From Fusarium oxysporum f. sp. lycopersici 4287 (taxonomy: Eukaryota; Ascomycota; Sordariomycetes; Hypocreales; Nectriaceae), in assembly GCF_000149955.1 (NCBI RefSeq), contig NC_030986.1:1059967-1123966 (forward strand): DNA of 64,000 nt, written 5' to 3'. The notes under the pieces are model-generated. The model made no database searches. It was not told where the DNA came from and was given only the letters and a program-made list of their open reading frames with translations. Positions 55,277 through 64,000 of the stretch are shown here, piece by piece (the first letter of the stretch is position 1; the number at the start of each line of letters is the position of its first letter). Position numbers and translations under genes: made by a program.

Positions 55277-58200
55277 GTTTGCTATTATTCTGTGAAATTG
55301 TCAGCTGGTGTTTCTTTGTAACTTGGTGTAAAGGATGGTGAAGCAGGTCGTTGTGAATAGAGACTATTGATGGATCGGGAGTGCAGAGAAACGGGATCCT
55401 GTGTCTGATGCAGCAAACAACTCGTTCCAGCACAACTGCTCCCTCCGCGCAACGAATTTGAAAACAGATTCCTGCTGAAGTCGTACTGTCCCATCGATCG
55501 CGCAAGGTCTTGTGCAGGCGCGCGAAGAATGATAGGTAACTCACGTCGTTGATCACGGCCAAGCAAAACCAGCTTATTCTATAACCCCTAACTCTTTCAA
55601 ATATGGCCTATCGAGGCCTAAATCGCGACAAGAAACGAAGCAGTTCGGAGCGGCGAGTGTGAAACAGTCGACGGGGTATACAGGCGTAGAGGAAAAGGGC
55701 GACGGTGGGAAATTACGGCGCGTTTGGACCGAGGCAGGGGAGGCTGGAAGTCAAACGGCACCGAGAATCGATTATGAAGCGAAGCTGTAAAATCGACCAA
55801 AAGGGTCGCAGAAGTGAACGAAGGAATGAATGAATTGTCCCAATCGTCGAGACGGCCGCAGAAGTCAGGAAACCTGATCGGGGGATTGCGTCGGTCGGGG
55901 ATGGAGCTCGCTCGGTGTGAACGAGGAAAGACGGAGGACGGGCGGAGGAGAGAGCCCAGTGGTATCCGTACAGTAGGTAAGGCGAAAGCGGGCGGATCGG
56001 AGGCTGAAAAAGACTTGGGCTGCTGGGCGCGCAAGCGAAATGATTGCCTTTAAGATGGAGCTGAATGAAGAGGAAATTGGGGTGGGAAATGGAGAAAACC
56101 AGAACAGAACCAGCCAGGTGCAGCAGTTGCAATGCGCGCAGGGGGGTTGTCTTTACTTTCTCTCTTTTCCTCCCTGGTCAGGTCAGGATAGTTTATTACA
56201 GATGATGAGAAATGGAGAGTGGAAAAGGTCAAGGTTGGTGAAAGGCAGGCGGCGGCGGCGACGGCAACGGGGTGCCAGCGACAGTGGGAAGATGTGCTGG
56301 AAGCCGGGGGTGCTATGCGCTGGAAACAGTGAGCAGCAGGGTCGCTGGGGATAGTGGAAGACTGTGAGCCTGTGAGATGTCTCTGAGAATGGCCGAACGG
56401 GATGGGGCTCGACTTGGGCTTAACTGGGGTGGATTAGAGTAAGAAAACTAAGGACCTCGATCTTGGACGACAGAAATATGTGTGTAAATGGTTATGTTTC
56501 TAATAGGCTTTCTGATGAGTTTATTTTTATACCCCCTGTCAAGGTCTGAGGTTTTCTTGCTCCCAGAGGCTGGGGTGGGTTGGAATGGGAGGTGTGAGTG
56601 GAGTTTGACTCGAGATTAGCACTCCGGGAGCATCCAGTGTGGTAGGGGAGTACCGTATACTGTCTCTCTTTACTCTACTGGCACTGTATTTTGAGCACTA
56701 AGGACTGCGAGCAACACAGTCTAAAAATGCCACTCTACAACACCTCACAATAGCGTGACAGAGCACCCCTTGTCTCTCATCTCCGCTAATAATGGTGCCC
56801 GCCAAGCTCATCTTAACCACCCTGTCCTATGGCTGGCTAAGGTCCGCTCATGGCTTGGTGCGGCGCCTAAGGACCCTTGTCCTTGGTGGCTTTATACATG
56901 TTCCTACATTACTTTATGTCGACTCTGTCAAGTCGAGGTGAGAGATCAGAACATGAGATGTGAAGAACCGCACTGCACGAAACAATCTGTAAAGAGCCAC
57001 GGCCATCAGAAGCCATCTTCTGGTCTAAATGCCCGCCGTAGACTAGCCGGATAATGCTCCGGTGGGAAGTTAGCAGACAACCAAGAGCGTTTAGGTAGTC
57101 CTCCTGTCCACCAACAAGGAATAGTGCCATTTTCTCTAACCCATGTCCTCGATCTTCCAACAGTAGGCTTTTCTTTAGCACTCTCACCAGAACAAAAAAA
57201 AGGAGCTTAATTTCAAGTGCTGCATAAACAAACAGCTGAAAAACTTCACTCAGATTGATGTTTTTCGTTAACCAGGCAAGCCTGGCCCAAGCTTCTATCC
57301 CCAGCTTTTCAAGCTTCTTCCTTGTCTGTCCTGTTCCATCCATATCCTGATGGTGGTCTTGAGGCTGCCACCATGTAACTCACACCCGTGTGCTACATGA
57401 CCACTGACGTACGGGATGAGATGCCTCATGCACGCTCTTTGAATGTTTCCTCGTGGCATGCAACCTCAAGCGAGCGGTAGCGATAAGTCGATGATCAGTG
57501 TTAGATCCGGTGAGTTTGTTTTGCTCGTAAATGATATTGCTGGGTTAGAAGCAAGTGATACTGTTCAGTCCATGCTCTGACAACCTAACCAGGCTCATTA
57601 GCTAGGTAGGTCGGTGTCATTGACTCGCTAGTTGATTATGCACACTCAGCAAGCTATGGGTACTGCAAACTCTTATCGATCCTTCTTTCACCAAGTTCCA
57701 CGAATACCCGTCAAAAACAACTTCTTGTCATTCATGCTCCATTCTGCAGCTCAAGCTCCAAACCTCAATTCCATGCTCTTTCACGACTGAGACACGGAAA
57801 AGAGACATGATCCCTGTCGGCCCGGGAGCAATGTCCTTACCCGTGTGGTATGATTGGTCGTGTTGGCGCCCGGATCAGTGATGTCTCCATCCATCGTGGG
57901 CCCTTTGGCCTCGACCACTTGAGAGACCTACATACCCGCTGTGGCCGGTTACAGAGACCTCCTCTAGCTATGGACCCTTGCGTTCTTGTTAACTTCTGTC
58001 AATCGCCTTTCCATGAATCCTGTTTGCTGTGGCTTTGGCGAGCACCTTCTCTTAAATCGTAAGCCATCCACTTATCATCAAATGAGGCTTGTTACCTAGG
58101 TAGTCTTGCGTCTTTAGTTAGTTGTTCTCTCAGCCGTCCCGATACCATATCACATTAATCATGTAAACTCCATCAACCCCAGAACTAGGCGAAGGAAAGT

Positions 58201-59208
58201 CCAGAGCACAGTTCGCATCGCAACCCACTGAGCCATACGGACGTATCTGGAGTCTAGGTTACCGTGCAACTGTGAGATTTCTAGTGTTTTAACTAAATAC
58301 CCAACACTCCTTGCGCACGATCCAAGCTAAGACTTGAGTGCTTCTCCCATCTCGTGCAATCAAGCACGCTGGATCATGGCCTCCCTCAGTCTTGCAGGCA
58401 CCACAGCCAATGCGGGCAGTGTCTGTTACCAGTTAAAGAGTATCAAGGCTACGGGTTGTGTCTTTCCTGGGTATGGTCTCTGTCTTTTTCCTATGATATC
58501 CATGCTCATGCAACATGCATATAATAGGAAACCTGTAAATTTTATGGCTATCTAGCATCTAAATCATAAAGAACGGTTGAACAAAGGTTGAACAAGCCCC
58601 GATGCCGTAAATCGATACCAACGAGCAACAGAAAACATCACAGTAGGCATCAGACAATAAGCAACTCATATCTTGCACTCAGTCCATCGTAGAGCACATG
58701 TGAATCGTTAATTGACTTATCTCGTAAACTGTAGGGTAGAGACTGAGTCCACTTATGATAGATCGAACCAATCAAGAGCTTACTCCATTAACAGATGCTC
58801 CCCCATATTTCCCCAGCTTTTTGGCCATCATGTGATTGGATGCTGTGTCGTCATTCCCGCTCGCCGCATCCGTCGGCTGCAGCTTAGGTGAGGTCGCAGC
58901 AGGCGCAGACCGTCCCATGTGCCACTTGCCTCGGATACCCGTATTTCACATGCTCATGACAACTTTTGATACAAGTCAGCCTCAACCATATTTGGACTTA
59001 GCAAAGATATTCATACAACCACGTTTTTTTAATATCTGCCGTCGAAACCTTCACATTCCACGCGATACACTAATGGACACATAAAGAAAGCGCATTTGAG
59101 CCTCGTAGAGACTCGGTTGTTGTGGGGAAGCTTCTCCAACGACAATATACAGCATTCAACGTCATCGCCAAACATTGCATCCCATCTCACCATCGGATAC
59201 TGTCTCTC
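55277..59208. other. long intergenic region, phosphatase leader and promoters
   Basis: About 3.9 kb without a convincing gene. 55280-56450 likely holds the promoter and a long leader of the minus-strand phosphatase. 56450-59208 shows only short ORFs, the longest a 144-codon minus-strand frame (57343-56909) with no recognisable features. The end near 59100 leads into the ABC transporter gene. Confidence 0.45.
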
Positions 59209-61790
59209 ATGGCTGCGCAATCAACGCTGCGGCATACTGCTGCCGAGGAGCAGCTAGCCGCCTTCCTCGATAAATGGACTGGCAAGATAAAGACAAGGTT
59301 GCGCGGAACGACTCGCACGACTCGTCTACTCGCGACATTGGCCCTTGCTATCTCAATTATCCTTGGAGGAGTAGGAGGGCGTCGATGGTGGAAGAACCGA
59401 CGGCATGAGCGTGAACAGGGTCGGAAACTTGTGCGCACAAACTCCTGGCTTCACAACAAGGACGGATCGCGTACCATTTACGTTCCATACAAGGATGGCA
59501 CATCCAAGGTGGTCATCAACACAACCAAGCCACTCACTTTCGACGCCCATCGTCGTTTGTTCCTAAACCCCCCTCGGGTATCTGGACTCCGGGAGGGAAC
59601 TGTACCAGCAGCGCAAACGAAGCCAGGCCTCAACATTGCTTTCTTGCACCAATTCCTCAGTCTCATGAGCATCATGATACCCAGATGGTCCAGCAAGGAA
59701 GCTGGGTTGCTTGTTAGTCATGGTGTGTTCTTGATGCTAAGAACGTATCTCTCACTTGTTGTCGCCCGTCTGGATGGTGAGATTGTACGTGATTTGGTGG
59801 CTGGAAACGGAAAGGCGTTCCTTTGGGGCATTCTCAAGGTAAGTACTCGACCTAAGATTGAAGTCATTATACTCACATGTCCCAGTGGTGCGGCCTTGGA
59901 GGGTTTGCCTCATATACCAATGCCATGATTAAGTTCCTGGAGTCAAAGGTTTCTATTGCCTTCCGCACGCGACTTACACGCTACATCCATGACCTTTACC
60001 TCAACGATAACCTTAACTACTACAAGCTGTCTAACCTCGACGGTGGTGTTGGCCAAAGCGCCGATCAGTTCATCACTCAAGACCTGACTCTGTTCTGTGC
60101 GGCTGCAGCCAACATCTACTCATCGCTCGGCAAACCTTTCGTCGACCTGTGCGTTTTCAATTATCAGCTTTACCGATCGCTGGGGCCTCTTGCCCTCACT
60201 GGCCTCATGAGCAACTACTTCTTGACTGCTAGCATCCTTCGAAGACTTTCGCCACCATTTGGCAAGCTAAAGGCAGTTGAAGGCCGAAAAGAGGGTGATT
60301 TCCGAAGTTTACATGCCCGCTTGATTGCAAACGCCGAAGAGGTTGCATTTTATGGCGGTGCAGATACTGAAAAGACCTTTTTGAACCGCGAGTTCAAGTC
60401 ATTGAAGACTTGGATGGAGGGTATTTACATGCTGAAGATCCGCTATAACATTCTGGAAGACTTCATCCTCAAGTATAGTTGGAGTGCATACGGATATTTG
60501 TTGGCGTCGCTTCCCGTCTTCCTGCCACAATGGGGCGGCGTTGGCGGTCGGGCTGAGATGGTCGAGAATGGTGTACGCGGAGGCCGAGAGCGAAACCGCA
60601 TGAAGGATTTTATCACCAACAAGAGGCTTATGCTCTCACTCGCCGATGCAGGTGGTCGTATGATGTACTCTATTAAGGACCTTTCAGAACTGGCAGGCTA
60701 TACTAGCCGTGTGTACACACTCATCTCGACATTGCACCGGGTACATGCCGATGCCTACCACGTTCGGGCTGGCCAAAGCGAACTATACTCATTGTCTGAT
60801 GTTTCAGGAACAATCCAGAAGGGATTTGACGGTGTTAGATTCGAGCATGTTCCAATTGTGGCTCCTGGTCTGTGGCCTCAAGGAGGCGAGGAGTTGCTCG
60901 AGTCATTATCCATCATCGTGCGAAGGGGTGAACATCTATTAGTAAGTTATCTCTCGACATGAGCTGTATGATTGCTAACAAAAGCCAGATTTCTGGACCA
61001 AATGGCGTGGGTAAAACTGCTATTGCAAGAATCCTGGCCGGCTTATGGCCAGTCTACCGTGGCCTAGTCAGTCGTCCCAAGGATATCGGCCAGGACGGCA
61101 TCATGTTTCTCCCCCAGCGACCTTATCTGAGCCCCGGAACACTCCGTGACCAAGTCATCTATCCAGATGGCCATGTGGATATGAAGGAGAAGCGCAAGTC
61201 CGAAGATGACCTCAAGAGCGTCCTGGACGCTGCGCGACTCGGATACCTCCCTGACAGAGAGGGTGGATGGGATACGCGAAAGGAATGGAAGGATGTTCTC
61301 AGCGGAGGCGAGAAGCAGCGCATGGGTTTTGCCCGTGTGCTCTACCACGAGCCGCAATATGCGATTGTGGATGAGGGCACCAGCGCTGTTTCGAGCGACG
61401 TAGAGGGTCTGCTGTATGAAACATGCAAGGAGAGAGGCATCAGTAAGTGATAGTTTGTTTCGAGTTGTGACGGGAACATCAGACTAACATCCCACAGCTC
61501 TCATTACCATCTCAACACGTGCATCCCTCAAGAAGTATCACACGTATAACTTGGTCCTCGGTATGGGCGACCAGGGAGATGAGTGGGAATTCGAGCGAAT
61601 TGGCACCGAGCGTGAGAAAATGCAGGTCGAGAAGGAGTTGCAAGACCTCCGTGAGCGGCTGGAGCAAGTCGATGAGTGGAAGAAGCGCCGAGATGAGATC
61701 GAGACTGAGCTCGCAGCGGTCTGGACAGACCAGGGCGAGGTGCTCGAGGCTCCGACATATGCAGAGAAGGCAGCTGAGGGCCAGGAGTAA
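59209..61790 (+). CDS. peroxisomal ABCD-type half-transporter (PXA family)
   Basis: An 810-residue half-size ABC transporter that imports long-chain fatty acids or their CoA esters into peroxisomes. Exons are 59209-59838, 59886-60941, 60989-61442 and 61498-61790, with all phases consistent. The ABCD-type transmembrane domain includes SADQFITQDLTLFCAAAANI (the EAA-like loop) and GLMSNYFLTASILRRLSPPFG. The single nucleotide-binding domain has Walker A GPNGVGKTAIARILAGLWP, PQRPYLSPGTLRDQVIYP, the signature LSGGEKQR and Walker B YAIVDEGTSAVS. A charged coiled-coil tail (about residues 740-800) follows the NBD, as in fungal members. Functional units are Pxa1-Pxa2 heterodimers. I cannot tell which partner this is. 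Confidence 0.92.
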
Positions 61791-62737
61791 GCGAAGGGTG
61801 GATCGAAGGGTTGACTGATTGACGTAAGCAGAGAGCAATACCCCGAGGAGTTTAGATGATGGGATATTTTGTATGACATGGAGTAGGCAGCGGGACTTGT
61901 GTATCTATTATTTCCAGGATCTACATAGACGATCTATCACTACAGGAGAGCAGAAGTTGGCTGATGTGACGTTGGACAGGTAGAGCAAGGGATAGACTCA
62001 AGGGTTATAAACCGTCAAAGATAGACCACATCTGGATACGTAGGACCATTTTTAACTGTCGGCCCTCAACGTGCAGGAGTGAGATGGAATTCTAGATCAA
62101 ATAAAGATAAATGCATCTCCGTCCAAACTCGGCCCCAAAACCAATATTTCCCAAGCCAAGCTTTACAGCTCAACGCCACTTTTCCAGGGCCGACTCCAAT
62201 CACGAGGTCGCAGAGACAGCACGAACTATCAACGGCGCTAGCAGCAGCAGCAAAAACGCCTCCCTCGGATGAGGTCGATCCCGCGTGGGCGGGTCATTGA
62301 ATTGTTAATTGAATTTCTCAACCGTCGGAGGGGGAGGCAAAAAAATCAGGGCAGACGGAGGAGCTGGAAATCGATAGTCTAGAGGAGGGATAGAGTCATC
62401 AATTGATAACTGAACCTTTTCCTTCTTTTCAATTCCTAGATATGAATTTGTGTATATGAAGTCGCTGAATGTATCATCGAGCCTGATTGCGTTAATTGAA
62501 GTACTGTAGGCTGAGCTGAGCTGAACTCATGGAGGCTTGCATCTATCGCATGCAGATCAGCAAACACACATACACACTCACAGCCTTATAATTGAGTCTC
62601 TTACCCTCTTTGTTACATCTTCTTTATCCTCATCTTCAATCAGTTGAGACGATAGTCGCTCATCATCGTCGTCACTCAACTCAATCATACACTCTACTAT
62701 CTCCAGCCACGAAACTACAACCTCAGGAACCTCAAAA
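61791..62737. other. intergenic
   Basis: 947 bases holding the ABC transporter 3' region and the promoter and C/A-rich leader of the next gene. No other feature was seen. Confidence 0.5.
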
Positions 62738-63819
62738 ATGAACAGAAATCACAACTACAGAACAGGCTCCTTCAACTCCATCTCTCGTCCCTACCTCCCC
62801 TCAATCGATGAGAACGAAATCGCCTCTACACCCTCATCTCACAGCCCCCCAACACCTCCCCTGCGCATCCCCAGGAAGTCATCGCGGCGCGCTCTTCGCA
62901 ACAATGCAATCCCACCGGCGTATATACCTAGAGGACGAGTATACTATGCTCCGCCCGTGGTGCACTATACCCCGCCACCTAGCTACAGCTACAGCGATGC
63001 TAAGGGCAAATTCCTAGAGCATGAGTATTCAGAAGCTGGGAGTTGTAGAGAGAGGAGAGTTTGTGGACTTGATAAGCGCAGAGGGTGTTGTTTGCTGGTT
63101 ATTGCGCTTGTGGGCGTTGCTATTGTTGCTGTTGCTTTGGGTATTGGACTTTCGATAGGGTTGAAGGACGAGTAAGTCGAATATCCGAGACATTGAGCCT
63201 GACTAACACCGACTCCAGAGACAGAGCTCCTCCACAGGAGACTTCCACTTCAGAACTTCCAGCTGCATTCCCGGCTGGTTCTTTCGCCTTCAAAGCAGAT
63301 CTCCAAAACACCACCACAGACTGTACTTCTAACCCCTCAACTTGGCGCTGCTATCCTTATGAAAAGGGCTCATCAGCAACGTTCTTCTGGATAATCTCAT
63401 CCAACAACGACTCCTCATATAACATCTCATCCACTGAAAACCCCTTTGCACCATCATTCACGAACTTGACCCTCAAGGTTCTCGACAAGGATACATCCCA
63501 AGAGCGTCTTCAGTTTTCTTTCTCAATGAACAAGACGATCGTCCCGGATGATCAGCTCTCGTCGAGCAACCGTGCAGCAAAGTGTACGTTTGATGATACG
63601 CTTTTCGAAGCTACACTGTGGACGCAGCGGAGGAGAGGTGATGAGGCAGCTGAAAACACAAAGTTTGCGGCTTGGCCGGGTGATTTTGATGTTGTTCAGC
63701 GCAAGACATTTGATGGAGGATCACCAAATTGTGTCGATAGCGAGGGTGGTCAAGTGGGTGACGTAAAGTCTGAGTCTGGAGCGTGCGAGTGCCGCTATGC
63801 AAACTACGATATTAACTAG
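62738..63819 (+). CDS. single-pass membrane protein, fungal, unknown function
   Basis: A 344-residue protein in two exons, 62738-63171 and 63219-63819, joined by a 47-base intron (GTAAGT donor, CTAAC branch, CTCCAG acceptor). The N-terminal 120 residues are Pro/Ser/Tyr-rich and cytosolic-looking (RVYYAPPVVHYTPPPSYSYS). A Cys/Arg segment RRVCGLDKRRGCC precedes one membrane helix, LLVIALVGVAIVAVALGIGL. The C-terminal domain has several N-glycosylation sequons (NTT, NDS, NIS, NLT, NKT) and conserved cysteines, so it is probably lumenal or outside the cell. Similar proteins are widespread in filamentous ascomycetes and often misannotated as Tat-signal proteins; no function is assigned. Confidence 0.8.
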
Positions 63820-64000
63820 ATTGTCTCTATCTGTATTTAAGCTGGACGAGTTAATGTTGGGACTTGGTTACGAGGAAACCAAGGTGGATGGATAGGTTTG
63901 GAGTTAGTGATACCCAGGACCAACATGTTCTATAATCAATTATATTGGAAACGAAAATGCAATGACACGCGAGAAACAGTTCTATATATAAATATTGTCA

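Noticed and set aside
56909..57343. 144-codon minus-strand ORF in the long intergenic region
   Set aside because: Composition is partly protein-like, but no motif, splice partner or neighbouring support was found; left unannotated.
1..64000. CRISPR arrays, bacterial operons, intact transposons, phage or secondary-metabolite clusters
   Set aside because: None seen; intron-rich fungal genes fill the window and no regular spacer-repeat pattern, transposase or synthase was found.

Overview
This is a eukaryotic window from a filamentous ascomycete. Most genes have one to six short introns (about 45-60 bases, with GTRNGY donors, CTAAC/CTGAC-like branch sites and YAG acceptors), and the proteins are fungal types: PHO81/NUC-2, RRN6, PMT2, COA1, a CTL-type transporter and a peroxisomal ABCD transporter. 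Two tRNA genes, one with an intron, fit this. Gene content and style point to a Sordariomycete, and I infer Fusarium or a close relative; no single marker proves the genus. Exon limits were worked out by hand from splice consensus and checked by requiring consistent codon phase.

Layout. 0.6-4.6 kb: a DHX35-like DEAH helicase (-) and a CUE-domain protein (+). 7.1-11 kb: the phosphate regulator PHO81/NUC-2. 11-15.3 kb: a small membrane protein, COA1, mitochondrial ribosomal protein uL3m and a PITH protein. 15.6-20.8 kb: RRN6 (Pol I initiation), then two mitotic genes in tandem, SPC25 (kinetochore) and MZT1 (gamma-tubulin complex). 21.2-23.1 kb: a CHY/RING E3 ligase. 24.6 kb: tRNA-Arg(ACG). 25.4-27.8 kb: PMT2 with a lesion cluster. 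28.3-36.4 kb: a Rab4-like GTPase, a CTL transporter, a ureohydrolase-like protein and a proline/lysine-rich disordered protein. 37.7-38.9 kb: an FMN-dependent 2-hydroxyacid dehydrogenase. 38.9-43 kb: gene-poor, with tRNA-Ser(GCT) and a decayed copy of it. 43-47 kb: a large sterol-glucosyltransferase-like protein with a VPS13-like segment and an array of ubiquitin-interacting motifs. 47.7-51.8 kb: an accessory-looking stretch with a tiny membrane/coiled-coil ORF, a cysteine-motif gene interrupted by in-frame UAG codons, a diverged direct repeat and AT-rich sequence. 51.8-55.3 kb: Sec61 beta and an NIF/PSR-type phosphatase. 59.2-63.8 kb: a peroxisomal ABCD half-transporter and a fungal single-pass membrane protein.

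Most genes are housekeeping: mitochondria (COA1, uL3m), secretion (Sec61 beta, PMT2, Rab), mitosis (SPC25, MZT1), rRNA transcription (RRN6), phosphate sensing (PHO81) and lipid handling (ABCD transporter, sterol glycosyltransferase). They do not form a gene cluster or one pathway. I found no CRISPR array, no intact transposon, no secondary-metabolite cluster and no clearly new multi-gene system. The observations most worth checking are the UAG codons in the cysteine-motif gene, the lesions in PMT2, and the glycosyltransferase/VPS13-like/UIM architecture.
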